Counted from the first letter of the stretch, positions 15,001-19,539 are shown. The stretch is 64,000 nt of DNA from Nocardia cyriacigeorgica (GCF_010868145.1 NZ_JAAGUY010000008.1:62001-126000), one strand, 5' to 3'. Notes: generated by a model not told the origin, from the sequence alone. A program made the numbers and translations.

Positions 15001-17785
15001 GGAGCGGGTTGTCGGCGTCGCGGGCTGTCGGAGTGCTGGTATCGCGGGGCGTCTGCGTGCCGGTGTCGCGAGTCCCCAGGTTGTTGGTGTCGCCGGCGGA
15101 CCGCGGAACCGGTTCTGCGGTCATCGTCGAGCTCGCATCGCCGCTCAGGTGGCCCATTGCCGTCGGTGCGTCCGGCTCCTCGGCTGTCATCACGCCGAGC
15201 CGCTCCAGATCGCGCTGGAACGCCGCCTCGAATTGCTCCCGGTTTATCGGTGGGGTTTCGGTCGTCGAATCCGGAGCGGGGGCGCCGCGCTCGAGCAGGT
15301 CCGTTCCGCTCAGTCGGTCCCAGCCTGGCTTCTGCTGCGCTGCCTCGCCCGGTGCCAGCTCCAGTTGCGGGCGCCAGCGTCCACTGTCGGGTGCGGTTTC
15401 CAGGAAGACGACGCCGAGGGTTTCCTTGACGTGAGGTGAGATCTTCCGCAGCCAGTTCTCGACTGCGTTGTCCTCGATCCGGACCCGATCGGGGCCGGTC
15501 TGCTTACCCTGTGCGTCGACGGTCCACTCGATCACCAGATCACCGGAGGTTCGGCGACGAATATTGCCGACCTGTTCGTGGATCTCGATGCGGCCGAGGC
15601 TGTTTCGGCTGAACGCCGCCGCGTGTGCGCCTGCCCCGTCCTTGAACTGAAGGCCGCCGGCGACCTTCGCATTGTTGTTCGCGACGTAGTCGACAAGTGC
15701 CTGTGGTGATTCGAAGGTGCGCCAATGTCCGCCGAGGGCCTCGGCGTACTGCTCGACCGTGACCCCTCGAAGACGGGCCTCCTGGCTGTCGATCAGCGAC
15801 GTGTTGATGCCGTCGTATCCCGTCGTCTCCTTCATATGGGACGCGACTTCAGGGGCGCAGTTGCGCAGCCCCGCGGGGACCTCGTGCGCGGACGGGGATG
15901 TCGAATCCCCGTGGGCTGTCGAAGGGGATACGGGACTTGGCTCTGTTGATTCGCGTACGGGGTTCGTAGGTGAATCACCTGACAGGCCGGCAGGTTCCGG
16001 CGTCGGGACCGTTTCCGGCGCGGCTGTCCCTGGCGCATCTCCCGTGCCGCGAACCGGCGTGCCATCCCCGCTACCGGACTCGGGAAGAGCGCGGGCATGG
16101 CCCGGCTCGGATCCTTGTGTGGACGGAGGTGGCGCAACATCTCGCGGTGCGGAAACGCGTCCAGTGCCTTCGGAAGTCGTCGTGACATTGCGGGTCGGCT
16201 GGGACGATTCGGTGCCGCCACGAGGGCCGGTCTGCGCCGTGGGCCCGTTCGCGGAGGCGTTCGGTGTGCCTGCCCCATCGGAGGCGGTAGAGACGGCTCG
16301 TGTCGGCGGCGGCGCCGATTCCCGGACACCGGTAGCGCTTCCCTGACTCGGTCCGGAACCACCGTGCGGGACCGGTGTGGAATGCCCAGGGCCCGATCCG
16401 CCCGATTCCGGCGCACCGGGTGAATTGCGTTGACCGGGAGCGGTTCCCGGGGCGTCGCCGCCGAGGGGCCTCGGTCCGGGCGCTTCGCCGATCCCCATTT
16501 CCGCGAGTTGCTGCCGATAGTGGGCATCGGCGCGCTGCTGGAATTCGGCGACGCTCGATTCGCGGAACGACCGCGGACCGCCGGATGTGTTCTGGCTGTC
16601 GACGAAATCGGCGACGAGGTCGCGGTGCGGTCCTGAGGGAAGATCTTCCGAGCTCATCCGCCCGGCGAGTTCACGACCGAGCTCTCTGATCTGCCCTTCC
16701 GGCGACATGTCGCGCGGACGGGGAGCCTGACCGTCGGATCCGGTCACCGAGGATCTCAGCCGTGGCGGTGGCCCGGCGGACCGTGTCGAGCTCGAGCTCG
16801 AGGGCGATGGGCCGGCCGGCGCTCCGGTGGGGGAGGATCCGGGTGGCGGGGTACGCCCCGCGCGGATGGCCGCGCCGACGGATCCGACGATCCCGGACCC
16901 CAGCCCGGTCCAGATCATCGCGGCCATCTCTTTGTCGGTGAGTTCGCGGCCGGACAACCATTCCGCCGTTTTGGCGCCGGCGTAACCACCGACAACACCA
17001 CCGCCTGCCCCGGCGGCGACGATGCCGAGGACCTGGAGGGCCTTCCTTGTGGTCGTCGAGGCCGCGTGGGCGCCGAGCCCCATCACCTTGTGGGCGATGG
17101 CGCCACCCGCTGCGGCACCGAAAGCGCCGCCGACCGCGCCCGCCCCAGCGCCGATCTTTACCTGCTCCCAATCCATCGCGTCGCGATTGCCCTCGACCAT
17201 CTGTCGGCCCATCGCGTATACCTGGGTGCCGCCGCCGATGGCACCGCCCATCACGGTGCCCTTGGTCACCAATGCCAACCTCGGCAAAGCCACCGCGAAT
17301 TTCGCGTTGGCCAGCCGCAGCATCGTCACCAGATTGCGCAGCGACAGCGTCATCGCTTGTCTGGCGGCGAGCCGACGCTGCATCATCACCAGCACGGTTG
17401 CCGGATGCGGCCTGGTCAGATCGATGAGGATCATGCCGATCAGTACAAAGGCGATGCTCTGGACCAAATAGATGTGGTGTTCGATCTTGAGTGCGCCATC
17501 GTCGAGATCTTTGGCGCGCGCCTCTAGGTCAAGACACAGTTCCTTGGTGTCGGTTCCGCACTCCCGGTACCACTCGCGTAACTGATCGGCGTACTCACCA
17601 GATATGCCCAGATCGGAGCCGTGCCGACCGATCTCGTCGATGCTGATGCCCAGCTCGGTCAGTTCCTTCGCCGTGTTCCGCCAGTATTCAGCGGCGGCGC
17701 GCATGGCATCCGGGTCGCCTTCCGGAATGTGGCCGACAACCATATCGACCAGCCAGTCGGGAAACCAGTCGGGAAGGTCGAACAT
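1..17785 (-). CDS. Giant CpnT-like multidomain polymorphic toxin (C-terminus beyond the window)
   Basis: One continuous minus-strand frame runs from ATG 17785 (or in-frame GTG 17788) to the left window edge, at least 5,928 codons. I read it codon by codon and met no stop. Frame checks at Cys643, the WNIAG motif near 8297, Cys3739 and Cys5247 agree. Its start overlaps the stop of the upstream WXG100 gene (TGATG), so the two are translationally coupled. Order of modules: CpnT-like WXG100/glycine-rich N-terminus, Pro/Ser/Thr linker, papain-fold domain, repeat-bearing linker, helical region, three GntR-type winged helices, GHKL ATPase, DUF1023-like relic, PI-kinase-like module, EEP nuclease, two GHKL-like modules, second papain-fold domain, MFS-like membrane block, linkers, second DUF1023-like relic, third papain-fold domain, second kinase-like module. 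The N-terminus and coupling to a WXG100 gene imply export by an ESX/type VII system. The terminal toxin domain and immunity gene would lie left of the window. Function is inferred. Confidence 0.9.
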   Translation of the reverse strand, partial: MFDLPDWFPDWLVDMVVGHIPEGDPDAMRAAAEYWRNTAKELTELGISIDEIGRHGSDLGISGEYADQLREWYRECGTDTKELCLDLEARAKDLDDGALKIEHHIYLVQSIAFVLIGMILIDLTRPHPATVLVMMQRRLAARQAMTLSLRNLVTMLRLANAKFAVALPRLALVTKGTVMGGAIGGGTQVYAMGRQMVEGNRDAMDWEQVKIGAGAGAVGGAFGAAAGGAIAHKVMGLGAHAASTTTRKALQVLGIVAAGAGGGVVGGYAGAKTAEWLSGRELTDKEMAAMIWTGLGSGIVGSVGAAIRAGRTPPPGSSPTGAPAGPSPSSSSSTRSAGPPPRLRSSVTGSDGQAPRPRDMSPEGQIRELGRELAGRMSSEDLPSGPHRDLVADFVDSQNTSGGPRSFRESSVAEFQQRADAHYRQQLAEMGIGEAPGPRPLGGDAPGTAPGQRNSPGAPESGGSGPGHSTPVPHGGSGPSQGSATGVRESAPPPTRAVSTASDGAGTPNASANGPTAQTGPRGGTESSQPTRNVTTTSEGTGRVSAPRDVAPPPSTQGSEPGHARALPESGSGDGTPVRGTGDAPGTAAPETVPTPEPAGLSGDSPTNPVRESTEPSPVSPSTAHGDSTSPSAHEVPAGLRNCAPEVASHMKETTGYDGINTSLIDSQEARLRGVTVEQYAEALGGHWRTFESPQALVDYVANNNAKVAGGLQFKDGAGAHAAAFSRNSLGRIEIHEQVGNIRRRTSGDLVIEWTVDAQGKQTGPDRVRIEDNAVENWLRKISPHVKETLGVVFLETAPDSGRWRPQLELAPGEAAQQKPGWDRLSGTDLLERGAPAPDSTTETPPINREQFEAAFQRDLERLGVMTAEEPDAPTAMGHLSGDASSTMTAEPVPRSAGDTNNLGTRDTGTQTPRDTSTPTARDADNPLPRDAGTSRAPDTSAHATRDSSMPASRDTGLQTPRDTGTQASRDTQAPATRPTGPAETPPQPQSTPAPRASATAAETTSTVPAAKPSATQSPSQTPDTPATVPPRAADATATAPQVQPKAPPETTGSSSIGSDTGTTRSTAPDTSPVPEAVPGTPAPNATDPAVAASALPSPTAEPQATASTSTSEVSSPSSPAAGAQPPAHAPSASSSLTPSAATAAAAPPSQSTAAQQLPGSTGPSTADPIRAASPRAAHAPAAPSTDPSSVPGLIPPSAALSTAPPTAGPLPQASTASQLPATNRTPVDDDLPDEPEEFIPPKPSTVEFPTGTDATTPRIPGFPLGDPPEEFKLPPPAIYTNPAFPLPPEEDTRNRTPIVPRPRESGSLDSWSNRPRFTPDGGQEEHDPTSPLTPEPAVGPEITPIPRPQAAPSTSLDASPTTVPMDAGLGRKYPTDFDESAPGAPGKPGGRPGLNPDSLEYLDSPGVETTQGGVSGATLAPPPPPKIKTRRPVLSTPGTRHNIRGTNPFPFAPAEDPWWDEVDLAQHMKDLAKAIAEHNAELDEIAENPEEPDVDNTLHRFAESGSEYRRLAEQQILKRDKEDRNSVAEQVDNLITGMKARHDREVLTNKKLFERVEKLYFQRDELELEPGTKDYLQRLYQDFRHAGVNLPFDGRSALAAVDAKLADLVDEYQNNLVQAIADAARHGLSGLDPEQAALAAADAAGMIDYILQLPNRPSGGQQPFWSFADAGPTVQLLYQAAKRLGSGGRYDNSELTVELMRLLADRARIVGETHDPNHVAGYTPISPEHRFAILSKLIPAGAEDITPDRLVSTMEYAVADLLAAVSEFGNTAANTPHHLESAAFTFDRADRIARYLLQSDDYAHRYPDLAPIALTLSAMKAELLNGIRTKLAEPELDTAASEYLNRLLQKWQPEPALPAPEPPAPTTSRRPTRSGAPSAYPGTMDAGLDTGRPTQDGMGAQPHMPFSKGGPAEGYMAFHTPPAGEPGVGKGAENVAKGNKQSSGTSAAQPDKLSAEQQTELIDHALPNGLADTLARVGWHQALTTGLRRAILDGNISEGRKLAAAGALAENLRTTTQVPISTPTVTRAYRELADQGYLVARGGKAGTVVTSTDHWPDEAPAERSVPLSAQEQKDLLDASLPGGLPEVSTQYRWHTTLTAGLRRAILDGELREGQQLAPAETFAEELRLSSPTVLRAYHKLAEEGYLQVRHPIGTTVASRDQWPSGPAGIEAPLSAEETLTILTGEPSPQSLTDTAADIGWHATLTPLFRQMILDGNFVPGQRMTPAAELAQPLQVSKYTVRRVFRSLADEGYLVITQGGAHVTDADQWPTVDSDDSGSPAPVEVRRVVREDGTAPGQLGEEGERVAPVPLTRKWAEETVRNNFSWFDNFDDARVGIDEYIANSLRHTNGAVVLTLAERHEDGQRILRFTVSDDSTYVPEPGDLMDFEATRGRGLAMTVILADDTGVTVHDHGKHMWFEFHAPLEEQPSPTTDEQPPAPAPTENRRPSAGGGQPGGPVVSLHDVVNPLARERRPRTRNPFTSGGLDPSVLNHTHPEGDGQEWGSPSFDHHAPASTPRPSTPEPAAKAAGPTPADNPDPDTTAQPTAADPAQTALDQLRSGAETFESSPVDDPVGHAAESAKHDAAWWESLTPQQRIAVSRARPDVLSGMLGLPESVLDEASQQAMTKRMNDLRGRRADLNEAEVRELGNLTYARFDVADAKQAANLMVPTPQVDVLLFDGANERAVVRIGARDAATLYWQVADPEATLAELGPNMELARQHFETVSRTDPNVATIVWLGSVAELGGRQLAQDMVALNAGREVREELGGAPKPENRIIGLGDSSATIEFATADSRVVVASDAAAVPPVEGRPTAPQGSSESVIRVPLGQEHKNQVYLAKFRGKPELYIDKPVAGENTGVELPPSRLAVREVVYYLLAEIFGFGIVPATELYDDGAGSRMLYIRGLRDALAAQEYSWTDRDMLTYLDFFSGGVDRTTLNYRTLLIPVDALEHPLYPSAGEEILIHNGAIVRAVPFDHGNSFGVDERTFTTHRQRQHADTGLIPIDAKSFFVADALASNRPPHPWTLQKLLAADPAHVEAMMTQFELEPAAIELTMRRIEEVQHNGRNYLQGRHNGVLITGDTWLDLSRSNPHRKWLVLQSPATGPAPETPTAGDNSEQVQLQPVISADGTTSGHHPPAEPAPIVINQRNESHAAEPARSLRVATWNIAGGRRLRSPDDHGEDAIPFDYSGIDAAYFAEQLRHIDADVIVVQESEVGPNGSTAQELAALLGYQYVYETVMSPSHMDTSKMLSLAVISRIPIDEANGYKLPSVTTVELRINGQVVAPHDRFAQVVEIGGITVVNTHPTPLGFFGHSYEDGGGAVHAEEIGQLLRALATGPTVLAADLNTDRPHVVYQQTFDAMGMSPALTPDARTVPGWDGAPDQVLTSPEFDVAESGISHTDTDHWLVYTHLAVSDQQVVAALADARGSDESAPLTRLEVTVNAGAAPHPQARDVVRAMLARSPLESQTAAAEEMVEALLSIADGPATVRATSGGQAEAQWVIVEVTDQNRSVPARDTPDPDTGIVTHTDTGRVLELLDAKARTWGIELNKDGDRTLRFTLATPAIPVWSLQDLGDPVVDLVFDPNEIAAGGSTVVRSFVDLLEGLGWPAAQVEMVQRMVSEHFGNAARYASAGTAWVEAWMPGSRRDELVVRISDSSREVPAWTLMALDESTAEQVSGIPEHGDAISMKGATSIGYELSAYGEPGKSIELKFRMSQPEQTLPASDTRREVVGDLRLEAVDCLVRASNALGHLDLFRGNIPASDDPRWAALAASVTDQPATTWNQVVADLLASTTADTALVYVEGPARHHALALTRFDLPAGPEIVVFDGRLAGAHELSAWEALALEGGAHRGAPTRAVLFSMNDEDQMGPDLSGLASEAPQGGKPVEGALSHLPGDEPSKSFWQWLREHGPKKPANQELASQARNSITTSIADSAVMVALPLTLRESGVPLDEIALAMTVPQVAALITQTLMGPVTDRGDNRTALQAASGITAVSMLGAGGWVLFDLHGAPIALISAATAASIAKAVIDNAGPAYRKKLSNTPEDEAATRRYNVIQNALASAVGKAAGPVAGPFALGVSAVLHLKNLAVLKKLPAMPPDEQNSDDEDPKKRSGVLDGPRHMFRDRFIKYFLVLTPPSVLGAEVGTILLVDIITQGDYSVAVQGLLASGIATGMVATKLLVPEKLVERAKIGLTYPISMATSAGLLLAYANTSNPYALLGAMAAVGSSNYVNNIAYQAHQHRVIPDNALGGASSALGIFGSVGRIGAGLTIAAALPVLGNYSVAMGAAGLFGLTTLGAAALGYSIRNQTYETPAIGDESAEDAENGNPTIGYGALQLAQIFHALGLGGAPEPDPTAPHWDADDNWKPLEATLGAQLRPVSTEGDPVARVVEAVRTRGNGIDSAFMSIRQGTKVSDLAVINVEGNTLLFGLPAEGSDAEIDIPRIRTVSEGEGTQKIWPALGNIDEAFVAFYAIDSQGNPVPRDLGLRARANTRHPAKMPSHSADDRRTEQIERYLEGLDGRLAELNEEAHLPQPLEESDEAWQARFDAEIERTESAAREAARVVREALAAPPAIPIDTNAAPRRVIYTPSSSSESFQMLPDGDRQRFGPVVTYHREIKPMAAAGPSDGTAPHQPPAWPVPAPVVMGDASVPQQDPWNVFGVDPHRRMRSDDWQAPTVAAPPHRFDPSVWFAGETGRPGVFTGNGPEEPRRSGTDIPTRLFGKVDEARDHGHGRRADANSEAEELATLQGLEPPQLIDPAVLDTLRASHAQAAADLAHRLNIDPSAVGPWIHGLVPYLDLDGAPDGDRLSDAAQKYADLDALLTAIQHVDDVDTLLDQLEQTLESWRAVDARLRDIRDEIADAAEAALEAAGVVSPIRTDPVRAGRLNQYATERQLLSEHLEDIADRLLLQRPEPRPLLPEDWRGEDVDLALLADDAWTKLATIRGQSWQVSGFLGEVVQGAKAFDALNREQKWSLVGDLKHDRYGIPARWRNRVARLALLDDKQSDDAEKSRRQAEANDEFDSIALELQRDVSPDIDPRRASLATALIGLAAAEHQVAELPGHPHVHLFDRYTENFGGPPHIAMAIGDVDAADEVRVRIFSDGITPALMLEAVDRATADLAEAESTPGRRVASVILLTEPAPIDNAANLVKEYVLGFIGTREHYSSQPGGRPQLTKVGLHAGDAPAEAIVRQAEQDPELAGRISEPAGPSTDLTPHTDGSAGFRIHDRPVVPRDDGALDLLLEGEYVKDCATQVVGELARGGLPLGLPGRPGEHGEMFAPEFSRETGARFEPSGFVGDNERTARDKVADRLTELGTGARVALVVRRPARVGAHMTLWKIDEDGVVWEREVRGYDPTEQPLTYRPREVRWTRYERGTPDEPGAEYFGTSYRQEEHAKVGTILRPVLPYDPNDPGDPSADFPMDPIGALPGNDQPVAPVGVPPAALRSLANAQSDAEEVVRAALRPVNRLGIDTAHLIGKSTEEIADALNGIVTDTRRGRMDGALRRLVIDGVIARVLAEDAEFPTATDLFGVLREHIDEWHRYVDEIRNVLPILAARQVLAAEGATIVDEGIGLLPDPESGIGERVVVVSPMLGQIRLLNTLDPEFRWKAAEIGIPVEYRHVRIDDDGQVRVEQISGSSLEPLWGIGYYISAEHRLWLNSLVDERPFAEKLAEAENSGVSERRVLKGGGTNTTMSEQVVLVVYENGFHAVEKTVREVDHADAEELATLLLHAVGVHAPGLVRRGLVLLTEYVPGVVSNPIGKDNWQSYRDLPDAQRFGLGEVLTRPWDRYEGGNLGIDHGVRIIPIDHSNAFTDRWPVPGFADTFVEWRNDGRQHRQHSFPQAELAEIHSRIAALESDFTRLNRTTWFEGVMSRLEVVQNSFEDDTGPRSLTLPEVIEELERLRNELAERFELPVAEDAEATPRQWHEAAND
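200..760 (-). other. Domain: PI-kinase/phosphotransferase-like module 2
   Basis: GGGTNTTMSEQVVLVVYENG with a following VEKTV resembles a glycine-rich loop and ATP lysine. Later GNLGID and VRIIPIDHSNAF resemble the catalytic and metal-binding segments of PI-kinase-like enzymes, parallel to FDHGNSFG in the first module. The frame stays open to base 1. Confidence 0.4.
1590..2110 (-). other. Domain: papain-fold / glutamine-deamidase-like toxin domain 3
   Basis: Cys5247 in YVKDCATQVVGELA and His5330 in VGAHMTLWKIDEDGV are followed by REVRGYDP, which could supply the acidic residue. It is preceded by IHDRPVVPRDDGALDLLLEG. The Cys-His-Asp arrangement matches the toxin glutamine deamidase family. 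Confidence 0.5.
2320..3010 (-). other. Domain: DUF1023-like alpha/beta-hydrolase relic 2
   Basis: FDALNREQKWSLVGDLKHDR with GIPARWRNRVARLALL, then HVHLFDRYTENFGGPPHIAM and GDVDAADEVRVRIFSDGI, follow the DUF1023 pattern. No G-x-S-x-G nucleophile is visible, so it looks inactive. Confidence 0.45.
4870..6045 (-). other. Domain: MFS-like membrane block inside the toxin (residues ~3914-4306)
   Basis: Around ten hydrophobic segments are present, for example IADSAVMVALPLTL, MTVPQVAALITQTLMGPVTD and IGLTYPISMATSAGLLLAYA. A G-x-x-x-D-R-G-D-R-type loop (GPVTDRGDNR) resembles MFS motif A. The ordering resembles EntS/MFS_3-type transporters. A transporter-like block in the middle of a polymorphic toxin is odd; it may be a translocation or pore module. 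Confidence 0.6.
6200..6600 (-). other. Domain: papain-fold / deamidase-like toxin domain 2
   Basis: Cys3739 in LEAVDCLVRASNAL and His3807 in PARHHALALTRFD are followed by VFDGRLAG. The spacing resembles the Cys-His-Asp layout of papain-fold toxin domains. It directly precedes the membrane block. Confidence 0.45.
6640..7490 (-). other. Domain: two further GHKL-like modules
   Basis: Two back-to-back units at about residues 3432-3570 and 3572-3715. The second has an N-box-like helix (MVSEHFGNAARYASAGTAWV) and a G1-like strand (LVVRISDSSREVP). The first keeps only the fold-like pattern (AAEEMVEALLSIAD, then VIVEVTDQNRSVP). They look like diverged copies of the RsbW-like ATPase. Confidence 0.5.
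7550..8312 (-). other. Domain: EEP (endonuclease/exonuclease/phosphatase) domain
   Basis: Residues ~3158-3412 hold the EEP motif series in order: LRVATWNIAGG, DVIVVQESEVG, VVNTHPTPLGFFGHS, VLAADLNTDR and SHTDTDHWLVY. The metal-binding Asn and Glu, the D-x-N pair and the final Asp-His are all present, so this module could be an active DNase or phosphoesterase. It is the best-preserved enzyme domain of the giant protein. Confidence 0.8.
8600..9290 (-). other. Domain: PI3/4-kinase-like module 1
   Basis: VYLAKFRGKPELYIDKPVAG supplies a KPV-type ATP lysine. LAVREVVYYLLAEIFGFGIV matches the reV-a-y-L-xx-lG-x-x-VP helix of SCO1664/PI-kinase-like proteins. VRAVPFDHGNSFG resembles the VDHGxxF metal-binding motif. 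The usual N-A-D-R catalytic loop is not obvious (GVDRTTLNYRT may stand in), so activity is uncertain. Confidence 0.5.
9490..10050 (-). other. Domain: DUF1023-like alpha/beta-hydrolase relic 1
   Basis: WWESLTPQQRIAVSRARPDV, then GLPESVLDEASQQ, and later VATIVWLGSVAELGG resemble the N-terminal half of DUF1023 proteins. The nucleophile elbow (HSYGS in the family) is absent, so this looks like a truncated, inactive remnant. Confidence 0.5.
10510..10863 (-). other. Domain: RsbW-like GHKL (HATPase_c) module 1
   Basis: Residues ~2308-2426. The N-box is VGIDEYIANSLRHTNGAVVL, the G1 region is FTVSDDSTYVP and the G2 region is GRGLAMTVILAD. This matches the anti-sigma-factor-type ATPase family of actinobacteria. 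The ATP-binding motifs look usable. Confidence 0.65.
10977..11882 (-). other. Domain: three consecutive GntR-type winged-helix modules
   Basis: Three related units at about residues 1969-2054, 2081-2162 and 2186-2270 each follow the pattern W-H-x-x-L-T-x-x-L/F-R-x-x-I-L-D-G, then an HTH with S/T-P-T-V-x-R-A-Y-x-x-L-A-x-x-G-Y-L, then a T-x-V wing and a DxW end. That is the GntR DNA-binding domain three times over. The second copy is closest to consensus (LRLSSPTVLRAYHKLAEEGY). DNA-binding modules are unexpected in a protein with an export-type N-terminus. Confidence 0.75.
12230..13450 (-). other. Domain: long helical region of the giant toxin (residues ~1446-1852)
   Basis: Charged, heptad-like sequence (AKAIAEHNAELDEIAEN, then EQQILKRDKEDRNSVAEQV) suggests coiled coil at the start, followed by mixed helical sequence. 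No family recognised. It is flanked by Pro-rich linkers. Confidence 0.4.
14860..15096 (-). repeat. Degenerate tandem repeat coding for RDTxTxxx octapeptides
   Basis: About ten consecutive 24-bp units encode variants of RDTGTQTP, RDTSTPTA and RDSSMPAS within the proline/threonine-rich linker (residues ~897-975). On the plus strand the unit reads like gtgccggtgtcgcgrggcgt with drift. It probably acts as a flexible spacer. Copy number is likely to vary between strains. Confidence 0.75.
15300..15890 (-). other. Domain: papain-fold / glutamine-deamidase-like toxin domain 1
   Basis: Cys643 sits in LRNCAPEVASHMKE and His721 in GAGAHAAAFSRN, followed by beta-strand-like segments. This is the NC...(60-80 residues)...GxHA layout of papain-fold toxin 1 glutamine deamidases in CpnT-like proteins. 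It lies between two Pro/Ser/Thr-rich linkers. Both catalytic residues are present; activity is not proven. Confidence 0.55.
16860..17785 (-). other. Domain: CpnT-like N-terminal WXG100/glycine-rich module (residues ~1-309)
   Basis: Residues 1-110 form a helical hairpin with a W-x-N turn (EYWRNTAKEL), as in the N-terminal domain of CpnT-like type VII toxins. A hydrophobic helix (YLVQSIAFVLIGMILIDL) follows near residues 112-130. Two alanine/glycine-rich segments at about residues 205-275 look like the membrane-active or packing helices of this family. Confidence 0.7.
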
Positions 17786-19539
17786 CACCCGCCGCCCGGA
17801 CGACTACGCGGCATCTCGACGACCAGCCGGTGTAGCGCTTTCGCCGGGCCCGACGCGTCATTACCGCGCAACTCGACCTCGGCGAACGCGGTTTCCAGCG
17901 CCGTCTGAGCGTGAAAACGTCTGCTGTGGAAGCTGTTCGGGCCCAGCTGTGCACGCCAGGTCCGGTATCCGTCGACAACTCCGGCCAGCGTGTCGCCGCG
18001 GTCCCATGGGCCGCTGATCCGCCGATACTCGGTGATCAGCGAGCGTTGTGCCAGCTGCTGTGCACGCGTTCCCGCCGCCGCGACGAGTATCCGGCCGAGT
18101 GCGTGGACCACGGTCGCGTAGATGGGCCGTTGCTCGGATCCCGGTGGCATCAGCCCAGCCTGGGCGGCCGCCTTGACCGTGGTATCGAACAGATCGGGAT
18201 CCGCGGCGAGCTTGGAGTCGAGCGAGATCCATGGGCCGGTGTCGTCTCGGTTCCAGATCACCTCGGCGATCGAACCGTCGGTGCGCGCGGCGATCTCGAT
18301 TCCGCCGAGGACGAGGTAGGGGTACTTGCCGAGGACGTCGTCGACCGCGGCGGCGATCTCGTCGACCGTGTGTTCGGCGATCCCCGAGGTGTCGAACCCC
18401 GAGATCCGCAGGTTGCGCCGGGCGGCGAGGGCCTGCGCGGCGGCAAGTGCCGCTGCGTTGGTCGTCGGCTGACCGGCGGAGACGCGTGCGGTGGTTTCTC
18501 GTTTCGTCCGGCGTGCCTTGCCGGACTTGTCTCGCGTCGGGGGTGGTGTCGGTCCCTGATCGCGGCCGGGGCGGCGCGGCGGGATGGTCTGTCCTGGAGG
18601 AATAATCGGGCTGCCCGTACCCGGTGGGCGCGATCGGGGGGCGCCGGGGCCCCAGGGTGTCGCGGCCTGGGGCCGCGCCCATGGTGTCTCCGCCGACGGG
18701 CGTCCTCCCACAGGCCGTGCACCGGAATCCGCTGGCTTCGCGGCACCGCCGGTCGTCGGGGCCTGTGCGGCCAGGGCGCCGCGCCCCGATGCGGATGTGG
18801 GTGTGCCTGGTGCCGGGGGGGTTTGGCCTTGCTGGGACGCGCCGCGATCACCTGAGGGTGGAGAGGTGGGGTTGTGGCCCGATGGGGCCGCAGTCCACGG
18901 CGAATTCCCTTGGCCACCAGAAGGATCAGGGTAGGATCCATCGGCGCTGCCGGGGTAGTCGATCGGGTTCGCTGTCGGATCGAACCCCTCCTCGGCGGAA
19001 GGATCGGAGGTCTCGGGCACGTAGTCGAACGGCTGATCCGCTGGAGTATCGACCGGTACATTCGCGTCGGTGTCGCCGACGATCGGTCCCGTGTCGGATT
19101 CAGCCGTGTCGGGAAGGTATCCGCCGGGGACGTCGATCGGTACGTTCGTGCTCGGAGCGGACTCGGGTGTTGAGTAGATGGTCTGAGCGGGACCCACTGG
19201 GGGACCGCTCAATTCGAGGTAGTAGGGGTCAGCGTTGCCGATTTCAAGGGCGCTGTCGTAGTCGGTGTCGTACAGATTCTGGGTGGAGTCGCGGACCTGG
19301 CGGCTTGCCTCGGCCAGTCGATCTGCCAGATTTCTCAGCGCTGTGATGCTCTTCTCGGCGCGCGGCTCATAGCCTTCAGCGAAGGCTCTCCCCGGCTCGT
19401 CCGTGCCCCAGGGCTCGCCTTGTCCGTCCAACCCAGTCGTCAGCGTGCCGAGTTGATCGCGGGCTGTCGTGGCAAAGGCGCTCAGTCGTGAGATCAGAGC
19501 GTTGATCCGGTCCGGGTCGATGTGCAGCGGCTGGCTCAT
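17785..19539 (-). CDS. WXG100-family type VII partner protein with zincin-like C-terminal domain
   Basis: 584 aa, starting MSQPLHIDPDRINALISRL. The ATG is preceded by AGGAGGG about ten bases upstream, which is why I prefer it to an in-frame start ten codons further up. Residues 1-95 form a WXG100 hairpin with PWG at the turn. The middle 250 residues are Pro/Gly/Ser/Thr-rich. The C-terminal ~190 residues (from GFDTSGIAEHTVDEIAAAVD) form a compact domain. In it, IYATVVHALGRILVAA sits where related domains carry a zinc-protease HExxH helix, and here Glu and the second His are lost. The stop overlaps the start of the giant toxin gene. Likely role: secretion partner or adaptor for the toxin; inferred from architecture and coupling. 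Confidence 0.8.
   Translation of the reverse strand: MSQPLHIDPDRINALISRLSAFATTARDQLGTLTTGLDGQGEPWGTDEPGRAFAEGYEPRAEKSITALRNLADRLAEASRQVRDSTQNLYDTDYDSALEIGNADPYYLELSGPPVGPAQTIYSTPESAPSTNVPIDVPGGYLPDTAESDTGPIVGDTDANVPVDTPADQPFDYVPETSDPSAEEGFDPTANPIDYPGSADGSYPDPSGGQGNSPWTAAPSGHNPTSPPSGDRGASQQGQTPPAPGTPTSASGRGALAAQAPTTGGAAKPADSGARPVGGRPSAETPWARPQAATPWGPGAPRSRPPGTGSPIIPPGQTIPPRRPGRDQGPTPPPTRDKSGKARRTKRETTARVSAGQPTTNAAALAAAQALAARRNLRISGFDTSGIAEHTVDEIAAAVDDVLGKYPYLVLGGIEIAARTDGSIAEVIWNRDDTGPWISLDSKLAADPDLFDTTVKAAAQAGLMPPGSEQRPIYATVVHALGRILVAAAGTRAQQLAQRSLITEYRRISGPWDRGDTLAGVVDGYRTWRAQLGPNSFHSRRFHAQTALETAFAEVELRGNDASGPAKALHRLVVEMPRSRPGGG

Noticed and set aside
14134..15429. 431-codon plus-strand ORF
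   Set aside because: Arg/Ser/Pro-rich shadow of the proline/threonine-rich linker of the toxin.
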